This document shows, one piece after another, positions 33,755 to 41,270 of a DNA stretch of 41,670 bases (position 1 is the first letter of the stretch; the number at the start of each line of letters is the position of its first letter). Both the position numbers and the translations under genes were made by a program. Source of the stretch: Ornithinibacillus halotolerans (GTDB lineage: Bacteria > Bacillota > Bacilli > Bacillales > Amphibacillaceae); contig NZ_BMEY01000029.1 of the NCBI RefSeq assembly GCF_014637405.1, positions 1 to 41,670 of the forward strand, written 5' to 3'. The notes beneath the pieces are model-generated. The model was not told the DNA's origin and searched no databases. It was given only the letters and a program-made list of their open reading frames with translations.

Positions 33755-34648
33755 ATGAACTACAAAAAAGTAATGGTTGCAGGTAGTGGTGTGTTAGGGA
33801 GTCAGATTGCATTTCAAACTGCATTTTTTGGATATAATGTAAATGTATACGATATTAGTGACGATGCTATTCAATCAGCAAAAGAACGTTTAACGAAATT
33901 GAAAGCGGTTTATGCAGATTATTTTAATAGTGAAGAGAAAGCAGAAGCTGCATACGGTCGTTTATCCTTCAGCATAGACTTAGCAGAATCTGTTTCGAAT
34001 GTAGATTTAGTAATTGAAGCTGTACCTGAAGTAGTACAAATTAAACAAGATTTTTATAACAAGCTTGCCGCTGTGGCACCAGAGAAAACGGTATTTGTTT
34101 CTAACTCGTCTACCATGTTACCAAGTCAATTTGCTGAGTTTACTGGTCGTCCAGAGAAATTCTTAGCATTACACTTCGCTAACACTATCTATAAGAATAA
34201 CACTGCAGAAATTATGGGACATGCAGGTACTGACCCTAAGTATACGGAGGAAGTAACTGAATTCGCACGTACAATTGGTATGATTCCATTTGTTGTAAAG
34301 AAAGAGCAACCGGGTTATATCTTGAACTCTTTATTAGTACCTTTCCTAAATGCTGGTCTATCGCTTTGGGCGAATGATATTGCAGAGCCACAAACTATTG
34401 ATAAAAACTGGATGATTTCTACAGGCGCACCACATGGTCCATTCGCTATTCTTGATATAATTGGTATGGAAACACCGTATAACCTAAATTTAGCAAAATC
34501 AGAATTAGATCCGAATTATAAATTAATTGCAGAGAAATTAAAAAAAGAAATGATTGACCAAGGTAAAATGGGACAAGCAACTGGTGAGGGTTTCTACACA
34601 TATCCGAACCCAGCATTCCTAGAGGCGGATTTCTTAAAACAAAACTAA
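33755..34648 (+). CDS. 3-hydroxyacyl-CoA dehydrogenase-family enzyme
   Basis: NAD-dependent dehydrogenase of about 297 residues. The N-terminal Rossmann motif is VAGSGVLGSQIAFQ with D34-type NAD-selecting aspartate in VYDIS. Catalytic elements are VSNSST, the histidine in ALHFANTIYKNN and the asparagine in YILNSLL. The C-terminal domain has GAPHGPFAILDIIG and EGFYTYP. The catalytic loop is HFAN, not the usual HFFNP, so the substrate may be unusual. ATG at 33755 is preferred: AGGAG is 7 bases before it, whereas the ATG at 33749 is only one base away. Confidence 0.88.
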   Translation: MNYKKVMVAGSGVLGSQIAFQTAFFGYNVNVYDISDDAIQSAKERLTKLKAVYADYFNSEEKAEAAYGRLSFSIDLAESVSNVDLVIEAVPEVVQIKQDFYNKLAAVAPEKTVFVSNSSTMLPSQFAEFTGRPEKFLALHFANTIYKNNTAEIMGHAGTDPKYTEEVTEFARTIGMIPFVVKKEQPGYILNSLLVPFLNAGLSLWANDIAEPQTIDKNWMISTGAPHGPFAILDIIGMETPYNLNLAKSELDPNYKLIAEKLKKEMIDQGKMGQATGEGFYTYPNPAFLEADFLKQN

Positions 34649-34655
34649 TCAAAAA

Positions 34656-34733
34656 AGAACATAGGGACGGTTCTTGCGCTCATAATCTAAATAGAAAACA
34701 CAAAAAGAAGCATGAGAACCGTCCCCATGCTTC
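34656..34733. repeat. REPIN-like inverted repeat pair, copy 1
   Basis: Left arm AGAACATAGGGACGGTTCTT and right arm GAGAACCGTCCCCATGCTTC are inverted copies of one palindromic unit around a spacer. A 36-base core of copy 1 (34670-34705) is identical to 36205-36240 in copy 2, which shows that the whole unit moves as a block. Confidence 0.75.
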
Positions 34734-34754
34734 ATTCATAATTGACCAAAAAGA

Positions 34755-34782
34755 AAAAACCCCAACTTACTAGGGGCTTTTT
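34755..34782. terminator. Bidirectional terminator between converging genes
   Basis: AAAAACCCC ... GGGGCTTTTT around an ACTTACTA-type loop, giving U-tails on both strands, between the dehydrogenase and the small membrane protein gene. Confidence 0.75.
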
Positions 34783-34808
34783 AACGGATTTATATATATA
34801 TTTTAATT

Positions 34809-35261
34809 TTAAAATCTTATAACATAGATTAAATATGACACCAAAAGACAAATCCATTGTAAAGATGCAAGGAAGAATAAAGTTTCTATTGCATAGTTTG
34901 GATCACTAAGCACTAGAATCATAATAAAAGGAATCATTAATATGGAAATGATACCTGATACTATAAGACTTTTAGAAAGTACACTTACTTGATATTCATC
35001 GTATTTTTTTCTTCTTTTAATAAAAATAAAAACTATGATAATACTTGTTAAAACGATTATTAAGTACCCTATAAATCTCATATTACCTGATTTAATAAAG
35101 CTGGACCAAGCGTTCCAAAACAAGACATTAAGAGTTTGTTGATGTGAAAGCATTCTTAAAAATTCTATATGATCCGCAGTAAAAATAAATACAAAAGAAT
35201 AGAATGTAGATATAAGACCAATAAATAGTACATTTACAACAGGTTTTTTTAATAGATTCAT
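34809..35261 (-). CDS. Small membrane protein coupled to an XRE regulator
   Basis: Protein of 150 residues with four hydrophobic helices (NVLFIGLISTFYSFVFIFTA, FIGYLIIVLTSIIIVFIFI, LIVSGIISILMIPFIMILVL and a C-terminal one). Its ATG overlaps the stop of the XRE gene (ATGA). Small XRE plus membrane-protein pairs are common in Bacillaceae; function unknown, often stress- or envelope-related. Confidence 0.75.
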   Translation of the reverse strand: MNLLKKPVVNVLFIGLISTFYSFVFIFTADHIEFLRMLSHQQTLNVLFWNAWSSFIKSGNMRFIGYLIIVLTSIIIVFIFIKRRKKYDEYQVSVLSKSLIVSGIISILMIPFIMILVLSDPNYAIETLFFLASLQWICLLVSYLIYVIRF

Positions 35262-35464
35262 TTTCGGTCACTCTCCCTAAACTCGAATAGTTCCTCAATC
35301 GACATATTAAAGAACTTCGCTAAATCATAAGCTAGCCAAATTGAGGGATCAAACTTGTTTTTTTCAATTGCATTAATTGCTTGACGTGACACATTTACCT
35401 TCTCACCCAATTGAGCTTGAGTTAAACCTAAACTTTCTCTTAACTCTTTCACCCTATTTTTCAA
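35258..35464 (-). CDS. Small XRE-family repressor
   Basis: Compact Cro-like regulator of 68 residues consisting only of the helix-turn-helix (ESLGLTQAQLGEKVNVSRQA, INAIEKNKFDPS) and a short C-terminal helix. TTG start with GGAGGAG upstream. A perfect operator lies directly before it, so it very likely represses its own operon. Confidence 0.88.
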   Translation of the reverse strand: MKNRVKELRESLGLTQAQLGEKVNVSRQAINAIEKNKFDPSIWLAYDLAKFFNMSIEELFEFRESDRK

Positions 35465-35478
35465 TCTTCACTCCTCCT

Positions 35479-35542
35479 ATGTAAGGTTAACCTTACATAA
35501 AAAATAACAGAATACATTTCCTCTGTCAAGTAAACCTTACAT
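35479..35542 (-). promoter_or_regulatory. Promoter and autoregulatory operators of the XRE/membrane pair
   Basis: On the minus strand TTGACA (35524-35529) and TATTTT (35501-35506) are 17 bases apart. The perfect 20-base palindrome ATGTAAGGTTAACCTTACAT occupies 35479-35498 just downstream of the -10, covering the start point. A degenerate second copy (ATGTAAGGTTTACTT, minus strand) at 35528-35542 overlaps the -35. Repressor bound at both sites would close the promoter. Confidence 0.85.
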
Positions 35543-35742
35543 ATTTTTTTAGTTTTTGTTATTAACTCCATCCTCTCAAAATCCTTCCTTCTATATTAGA
35601 GGGAATCAACCGCTCTGCCATAACAGGGAATATAACGTTACAAAAAAAGCTTAGGAAGAGTTTTACTTACACTCTCTCAAAGCTTTTATTTTTCCACATT
35701 AAAGAATCCATTACTTGAGTCATGTTATCTTACTTATTTTCA

Positions 35743-36190
35743 TTACTTTATCTGCATTAACGGAATAAGTAATTCCACTATCCGTTCGTATCCACTATCT
35801 TTGGATGCAAGCCATCTCTCGTATAGGTTGTCAGATTTAAATGATTAATCCCACTTTCTCAATACAGATCAATGACAGGCAGACTTTATAATGCTCCAAT
35901 CTCATGTGTCGCATCAACAAATTGTAAAAGGCTCATTCCCTTATCATTTGTCATTCCCTCGTTGTAGTTATAATTTCGCTGAGGAGGAGTAATCAAATAG
36001 ATATTAATACGTGGATTCGAGCCTAAGATATACTCAATTAAACGCTGATAGGCACCGTAAAATGTCATGATGTCAAAGAAATTGCCAACTTGTGAAATCT
36101 GTCCCAAATCCCTACCCCTAGCATAAACATTTGTTCCACCTAAAATCGTAACAATATCATATGAGGAATAGTCGATACCAGTACCTACCA
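35743..36190 (-). pseudogene. Decayed SGNH/GDSL-hydrolase gene
   Basis: Minus-strand remains of an SGNH esterase-like protein. The readable part has YDIVTILGGTNVYARGRDLG, the family's block III region, then LIEYILGSNPRINIYLITPP, and after two in-frame stops (at 35886-35888 and about 35842) the catalytic RDGLHP block, then after one frameshift DSGYERIVELLIPLM. The N-terminus with the GDSL serine is missing; the REPIN-like element at 36191 takes its place. At least two stops and one shift make it a pseudogene. Confidence 0.75.
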
Positions 36191-36270
36191 AGAACACAGG
36201 GACAGTTCTTGCGCTCATAATCTAAATAGAAAACACAAAAGGATGCTCGAGAATCGTACCTGTGCTCCAC
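36191..36270. repeat. REPIN-like inverted repeat pair, copy 2
   Basis: Second copy of the unit at 34656, with a more diverged right arm (GAGAATCGTACCTGTGCTCC). It sits exactly at the broken 5' end of the SGNH-hydrolase pseudogene. Confidence 0.75.
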
Positions 36271-36286
36271 TCTTCCAAAAACAAAA

Positions 36287-36316
36287 GAAGAACCATTTCA
36301 TAAAAAATGATTCTTC
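36287..36316 (-). terminator. Terminator after the small charged protein gene
   Basis: GAAGAACCATTT (36287-36298) pairs with AAATGATTCTTC (36305-36316); on the minus strand TTTTGTTTTT follows. Confidence 0.75.
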
Positions 36317-36325
36317 AAACTTGTA

Positions 36326-36493
36326 CTACCTCTTATCTTTTTTTGTCCTAATTTGACCACGGTAATCCTTATAAATTTCTCTTAATCCTAATTTCTCTGC
36401 CTTTTCATAGATTCTTTGCGTCCGCTCATGTGATTGGTGAAGGGATTGATTTCTTCTTTCTAATAAGTCCATTTTCTTTTCTGATGTAATCAT
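36326..36493 (-). CDS. Small charged protein of 55 residues
   Basis: Short reading frame starting with ATG at 36493, which overlaps the stop of the GAF gene (ATGA) and has AGGAGGGGG upstream. It codes a highly charged, helical peptide (KKMDLLERRNQSLHQSHERT, then YEKAEKLGLREIYKDYRGQI). Its tight coupling to the GAF gene, its terminator and regular codon use support a real gene. Function unknown. Confidence 0.6.
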   Translation of the reverse strand: MITSEKKMDLLERRNQSLHQSHERTQRIYEKAEKLGLREIYKDYRGQIRTKKDKR

Positions 36494-36795
36494 GAATCCC
36501 CCTCCTTCTTATTTATGTTTATTCTATCATAATAATGCGCCAACGCACACATATCAGCGTAAAATCTTATCGACCGTTCGTCATCATGGGTAAATCCATT
36601 CTTATGTTCACTTTGAATATTTAGTACCCCAAAAACTTCGTCACCAATTTTTATGGGTACTCCAAGGATGGACCCATATTCATGCTTTGGTGCAATTTCC
36701 CCTTCAAAGAATTTACTATTCTTAATATCGTTAATTAATACTGTTTGACCATATGACCACACATGTCCCGCAAACCCCTCATTTTTTCGAAATTT
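36490..36795 (-). pseudogene. GAF-domain protein fragment
   Basis: C-terminal part of a GAF sensor domain: GFAGHVWSYGQTVLINDI, then GSILGVPIKIGDEVFGVLNI and the final helix SIRFYADMCALAHYY. The N-terminal half of the domain is missing; the frame is cut near 36795, where the copy of the ParB-like gene begins on the other strand. A GTG at 36762 could restart translation of 90 residues, but that would not be a full domain. Confidence 0.7.
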
Positions 36796-36805
36796 ACGTT
36801 TTCTT

Positions 36806-37171
36806 GATGATGAAGTATATAGAAATGGTATTTTTCAATTTAATATTACTAAGATTTTGAAACATATTCGTAATGGAAAACTACTCCCTGAAAAGGAACA
36901 AATACATGTTCAAGACTGGTTTAAATCCCGTTTTCATGGTTCCATTAATGAGGACCAGTTACCCGCTGTTGATGTCACAAAGACTGTTATTCAAGCAGAA
37001 ATTAGCCCTGACATGTACACGATCATGGACGGAAACCACCGGATGGAAAAGGCCTATGGTGAAGGGATTCCCTATATCGACTCTTACAAATTAACAGTAA
37101 AGCAAATCCTTCCCTATTTTATAGATAGTCGAGGCTATGAGACGTTTGTGGCGTCTGGTATTCTAAAGTAG
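36806..37171 (+). pseudogene. ParB/Srx-like domain protein, damaged copy 2
   Basis: Duplicate of the gene at 31249. It lacks the first 20-odd codons (homology starts at 36806), and a missing base near 37150 shifts the C-terminus to ASGILK and stop. The central part keeps MYTIMDGNHRMEKAY with the family's DGNHR motif. The matching block continues past the stop to 37275 and ends in the same REP-like element as copy 1. Confidence 0.75.
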
Positions 37172-37215
37172 ATGACAAAGAAGCTTGGGATAAACTGCGA
37201 AGGAAATAAGCTCAC

Positions 37216-37737
37216 CTATGGTAGGATTAATATATACAGAATAATCACAAATAAGCGCGAGAACCGTCCCCACGCCCCACGCTTCCACCAAATGATAGGG
37301 TTACGACATTTTTTAGCCCCACGCTTCCACCAAATGATAGGGTTACGACATTTTTTATAAACACTATAAATATCATCAAACATGACTATTTTCTGTAATT
37401 TATTAGAGAAGTTGTCCATTCGCCGCTGGTACATTAAATCCCAATATGTATCATAATCCTCTACTGCTAAATAGGAATCTTTTATACAAGAATCCGCTTC
37501 CAGATGCGGATAGAAGTATTCATCGTCAGATTCATAGTTTAATATAGGCTGTAGTTCATCTTCTAATTGTTTAGGATTCAGATGGCGAAAAAAATCAGAC
37601 TGACGTTTTTTAATAAAATGGATCAAATAACCAATATTGTCTCCTACATCCACACTTTCCTTATTCAATAACTTTTTCTCTACTTCTTTGTATGCTTTTC
37701 TCACTTCATTGCTTGGAATCCCCATCGAATAATTTTC
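37216..37737 (-). CDS. Unknown protein with a tandem duplication at its end
   Basis: Frame of 169 residues from the ATG at 37725, unknown family. Charged first part (NEVRKAYKEVEKKLL), a middle with DDEYFYPHLEADSCIKDSY, then YWDLMYQRRMDNFSNKLQKI. The natural start may be upstream. AGGAGGGAGAAA precedes an in-frame ATA, followed by KLPKFENYS, so an ATG-to-ATA change is possible. At the other end the 14-residue segment CRNPIIWWKRGAKK occurs twice because of a 42-base tandem duplication. The last residues run into a REP-like element, so the original C-terminus is lost. Probably decaying. Confidence 0.5.
   Translation of the reverse strand, partial: ENYSMGIPSNEVRKAYKEVEKKLLNKESVDVGDNIGYLIHFIKKRQSDFFRHLNPKQLEDELQPILNYESDDEYFYPHLEADSCIKDSYLAVEDYDTYWDLMYQRRMDNFSNKLQKIVMFDDIYSVYKKCRNPIIWWKRGAKKCRNPIIWWKRGAWGRFSRLFVIILYILILP
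37250..37275 (+). repeat. REP-like element closing duplication copy 2
   Basis: AAGCGCGAGAACCGTCCCCACG, the counterpart of 31759-31783. Confidence 0.6.
37274..37357. repeat. 42-base tandem duplication
   Basis: Two identical 42-base units (37274-37315 and 37316-37357), each containing GCTTCCACCAAATGATAGGG. The period of 14 codons keeps the frame of the minus-strand gene open. Confidence 0.9.
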
Positions 37738-38219
37738 AAATTTTGGAAGTTTTATTTTCTCCCTCCTAGATTCCTGTTTCGTTTATGGGGATGTACCCCT
37801 AGTACTCGTGTCCCCACGGACATTATTTCACTACATATAAGATAGGATATTTTTATAGGGTAGTAAAGGAGACTCGTTCTGTTTTACATCAAAATTAGGG
37901 ACACTCTATTTCAATATTTTCACAGAAAATAAGTAGCATAGCTACTAAACTTTTATACCAATATGATATCTACAAATTCTACTAATATGGGATATAAATG
38001 ATATACGTATAGAAGTATTGCAATGGTGATGAAAAAAAAGATATGACATGATAGCTAGCTATATGTCATCCACAATAGTTGTTTTTATATTGTGTTTTAT
38101 ATTGTGTTTTATATTGTCCTGAGTTGAATTCGTTTAATTTAAATTATTATTCAAAATATATTAAGATTAAAGTAAAGTATAAAAAACGTGTTACCTAGCT
38201 TTTTAAGGGGGAGAAATTA
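37738..38219. other. Non-coding stretch before the nitrilase-like operon
   Basis: No gene. It holds a further REP-like pair at about 37780-37825 (GGGGATGTACCCC, GTGTCCCCACGGAC), a small hairpin ATGACAT/ATGTCAT (about 38043-38069), and a 12-base unit GTTTTATATTGT repeated three times at about 38080-38117 (first copy with one change). The operon promoter must lie near 38150-38200, where TATAAA occurs, but no clean -35 is visible. Confidence 0.5.
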
Positions 38220-39734
38220 TTGGAAAAAGTTGTATCATCTGAACTTTGGAAGACCGTATTATGTAAGAATGTAATAAGGATAGATTTTCAAGGAGGAAAT
38301 AAGTATTGCAGAAATAATAATTGTCAATGCGATGAATTAGATATACCATTCGAAAACCTTTTCGAATTTTATGCACATATCTTTTCTATATTTGATCGAA
38401 TGAATACAGAATATCTAGCAAGCTATTTAATTGATAATTTTGATCAATTCAATATACATTTTGATTCAGTTAACAAAACAATTGAACGATATGAGGATGC
38501 CTTTTATTTTCTGGAAGCAGATGAACTTAGCATGAGTAAAGATTTATTTAAAGATATTAAAATGATTTTGCAGGATTCGACTACCACTCAATTATTATTA
38601 GTAAAACTTTTCTCATTACTTATAGCAATAGACCGGCTATTTGGTAAATTAATACAAGAACGTCCAGTTGAAGAGTTGTATACTTTGTTTCCACATGTAA
38701 CTTCCTCAGGAATTCTAGTACATAAGATTCCTTCTAGTGTCCAGGAAAACTTTCATGATATAGAAAATGAGCTAACTACTGAATCACTAAACGACCCTAA
38801 TGAAAGTATAGTATATCAACATATACGAAATGTAACCTCAATCTCGATTGAACTAAGTTACGATAGTAGATTTGTTAAGCTTCAAGAGAAATATAACCAA
38901 CCGCTTTCAGAAAAAAGGCTCGAGGAAATAAGCATTGGTTTTATTCCAATTGAATTGGAATTTAAGAATTATCAATTTGATCGGGATAACAAAACGGAAA
39001 ACTTAGAATCTTTTAACGTAAAACACTTTAAATCCTCTCACTATAGTGAGAGTCTTATAAATAAATTCGTAACACTATTGAAATCAAACTCAGATTTTAT
39101 AATCTCCTCAGAGTTAAACACAGAATTAAAAGTCCAAAACAGACTTAAAGATGAACTAAAAAAAGAAAATTATATGACAAGCTTAATATTTCCAGGTACC
39201 TTTCATGTTAGAGGTAACGAAGTAGATTTAGAGTCGCTTTTTAACAACAGTTATATAAACTATTCCCAAACATTAACATGCAAAGGCGAAACCTTAGGAA
39301 ACGTAATAAAAACAAATCCATATAAAGAAATCTTTAATGGAGTAGAGAAAGTAGAGAATATATCTCCTGGTAGAGAAATAATATTCTATGATACACATTT
39401 AGGTCGAATTGCTGTTTTGATTTGTGCAGATTTACTCAATGATAATTTGATTTATACTATCACTAGATGTGGTACGAATATCGTCTTTGTTATGGCAATG
39501 CACAGTAACCCGTCTGGCGGCCAATTTGAAGATTATATACATAAACTAGGGAACGTTAGTAAATCAATAGTTATTATTTGCAACTACCCATTACCTAAGG
39601 ATAATTCACAATCTAATGTAGTAACAAAATATGTATATCTTCCAAGCAAAGGCATTAAACCCTGGAAATCATGTTCCCATGAAATTGAAGTTAAGAAAAT
39701 GGGAGATATACTAAAAAAACATTGCAAAAATTAA
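38220..39734 (+). CDS. Nitrilase-fold protein with a novel helical N-terminus
   Basis: Protein of 504 residues, TTG start after AAGGGGGAG. Residues about 236-480 follow the carbon-nitrogen hydrolase (nitrilase) fold. First comes the strand ISIGFIPIELEF, then a helix and FIISSEL with the putative base E298. K355 lies in TLTCKGETLGN. GRIAVLICADLL has the nucleophile C402, and TNIVFVMAMHSNP follows. The E-K-C spacing (57 and 47) is near that of known nitrilases, so activity is plausible. Residues 1-230 are mostly helical with a cysteine cluster at 30-37 (CRNNNCQC) and match nothing I know. No signal peptide. First gene of an AT-rich three-gene operon. Nitrilase domains occur in some anti-phage reverse transcriptases, but no reverse-transcriptase motif is present here. 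Confidence 0.75.
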   Translation: MEKVVSSELWKTVLCKNVIRIDFQGGNKYCRNNNCQCDELDIPFENLFEFYAHIFSIFDRMNTEYLASYLIDNFDQFNIHFDSVNKTIERYEDAFYFLEADELSMSKDLFKDIKMILQDSTTTQLLLVKLFSLLIAIDRLFGKLIQERPVEELYTLFPHVTSSGILVHKIPSSVQENFHDIENELTTESLNDPNESIVYQHIRNVTSISIELSYDSRFVKLQEKYNQPLSEKRLEEISIGFIPIELEFKNYQFDRDNKTENLESFNVKHFKSSHYSESLINKFVTLLKSNSDFIISSELNTELKVQNRLKDELKKENYMTSLIFPGTFHVRGNEVDLESLFNNSYINYSQTLTCKGETLGNVIKTNPYKEIFNGVEKVENISPGREIIFYDTHLGRIAVLICADLLNDNLIYTITRCGTNIVFVMAMHSNPSGGQFEDYIHKLGNVSKSIVIICNYPLPKDNSQSNVVTKYVYLPSKGIKPWKSCSHEIEVKKMGDILKKHCKN

Positions 39735-39791
39735 TACAATAATATAAAATTTAAGAAAATGAACTGTTAATGAACTATTGGAGGCGGTTAT

Positions 39792-40535
39792 ATGTTTAAG
39801 GAAAAATCTATGGAAGAAATACTAAAAATCATTGATAAGACCGGTAATAACCTAAATTCCAATCAATTCAAAGAAGCAGAGATAAAACTATACTTAATTT
39901 CGAAAATTATAAACGATAATCTGAATAAAAATTCCTTTAAGAATTTAGAGGAAATCTATAAAGAAATCGAATTACTCAAAGTAGACAAGGAAAGTTTGGA
40001 CAAAAAAAGTTACTTACAAGGGAAGATCTATACTATTACTGAGACCTTATCCCATAGCTTAAAGGAACATAAAACTAATCAAAAAATATTAAGCGTTAAA
40101 AATAGCAAGTGGCATAGGGACTTTTTATACACAATAAAGGAAAAACGTTATGTTACTAATTCTGAATTATGTAAGATCTATAACCTAAAGAAGAACAACA
40201 CAAGTAATATTCTAAATAACCTAAAAAACAAACTACTCATTAATTCAGTCAAGATAGGTCGGAATATCTATTATTCCATTACTTCAGAGGGTTTAGTTAT
40301 TTGTGATAAGTTAAAGTTAACTGAACCAAATTATTCTTTTAGCTATGATTATAATGATGATGAATCAAACTTTAATGATACCTATGTAGATTTAGTTAGA
40401 GACAATCAAGTCTTATATTCAAGTGAGGAGAGTTTAAGGGAATCTAATAATTATAATTCTGTTGTTATAGATTCAATTCAATTAGTCGCAGAGACTGAAA
40501 AATACTACGAAATTACAAAGGAGAGTGCTCTTTAA
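39792..40535 (+). CDS. Winged-helix protein with helical N-terminus
   Basis: Protein of 247 residues. Residues 1-100 are predicted helical or coiled (LNSNQFKEAEIKLYLISKII, LEEIYKEIELLKVDKESLDK). Residues 105-175 are a winged helix (TNSELCKIYNLKKNNTSNIL, NNLKNKLLINSVKIGRNIYY), MarR- or ArsR-like by pattern. The tail is acidic. GGAGGCGG lies 9 bases before the ATG. It may regulate the operon or act as a DNA-binding part of a complex; its stop overlaps the start of the next gene by one base (TAATG). Confidence 0.65.
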   Translation: MFKEKSMEEILKIIDKTGNNLNSNQFKEAEIKLYLISKIINDNLNKNSFKNLEEIYKEIELLKVDKESLDKKSYLQGKIYTITETLSHSLKEHKTNQKILSVKNSKWHRDFLYTIKEKRYVTNSELCKIYNLKKNNTSNILNNLKNKLLINSVKIGRNIYYSITSEGLVICDKLKLTEPNYSFSYDYNDDESNFNDTYVDLVRDNQVLYSSEESLRESNNYNSVVIDSIQLVAETEKYYEITKESAL

Positions 40536-41215
40536 TGGATGAAAATGTAATTAGAAAGATCTCCAGTTGGTTAATTAGTTTAAATGATAATGAAATTGAA
40601 AAAGTATTGAAAAGTTTAGATAGCAGCTCAAAGGAATTCTCAAAATATATAATTAAAAACCACCCTAATATAAACGATGGTCTACAAAATTTATTCAAAG
40701 AAGTTCGTAGTATGCTAAAAGAAAATAAATACGAAGAAGCAATCATAGATGAATTAACATCTAAAGGAATTGACATTTATTTTTCTAAAAAAGTAGTTAA
40801 CCATTTAAAGAAACAATTACAGCCTCACTTTGATGCTTCGGCTTTAAGACAAGTATCTTTCGAGAAATATTCAGATATAGTAGATAAAATTATAATGAAA
40901 ATGCTCGTGGAACGATACTACAGCTCTCCCATTAAATTAAGTGAGGAGCTTGAAGGGGATATTGTAAAAAAAGAGGATATTATTAAGTCCTATAAAGTAA
41001 TTATGAACATATTATCTGTATTCTTCTTTAAAAATCTAGGATTTTACGAACTTTCCAATCTTTGTAGAGATGTATTTGGATTTGACCAAGAACGATCAAA
41101 TTATTTAATAAATTACTTGAAACAAAAAGAAATCTTTGATAAAATCGAGTCCTATTTTCTCTTTGAAAGGATTAATAATTTAGTCCAAAGAGAAATTAGT
41201 AAAGCACAAGACTAA
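40535..41215 (+). CDS. All-helical protein of unknown family
   Basis: Protein of 226 residues starting on the A of the preceding TAA (TAATG coupling), with AAAGGAGAG about 14 bases upstream. It looks entirely helical and soluble, rich in Lys, Glu and Ile, with no recognised motif (segments SSWLISLNDNEIEKVLKSLD, EEAIIDELTSKGIDIYFSKK, FFKNLGFYELSNLCRDVFGF). Coupling to the winged-helix gene suggests that the two proteins bind each other in fixed ratio. No function is claimed. Confidence 0.6.
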   Translation: MDENVIRKISSWLISLNDNEIEKVLKSLDSSSKEFSKYIIKNHPNINDGLQNLFKEVRSMLKENKYEEAIIDELTSKGIDIYFSKKVVNHLKKQLQPHFDASALRQVSFEKYSDIVDKIIMKMLVERYYSSPIKLSEELEGDIVKKEDIIKSYKVIMNILSVFFFKNLGFYELSNLCRDVFGFDQERSNYLINYLKQKEIFDKIESYFLFERINNLVQREISKAQD

Positions 41216-41236
41216 TACTACATTTATAATATAAAA

Positions 41237-41270
41237 ATTTATTAATTATTACCTTTAATAAATGTTTTTT
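41237..41270 (+). terminator. Terminator of the nitrilase-like operon
   Basis: ATTTATTAA (41237-41245) pairs with TTAATAAAT (41255-41263), followed by GTTTTTT, 22 bases after the last stop. Confidence 0.7.

Noticed and set aside
37274-37357. CRISPR-like repeat
   Set aside because: Only two adjoining identical 42-base units with no spacers; it is a simple tandem duplication.
38220-38910. Reverse-transcriptase domain before the nitrilase domain, as in some anti-phage proteins
   Set aside because: No YxDD or other polymerase motif is present in residues 1-230.
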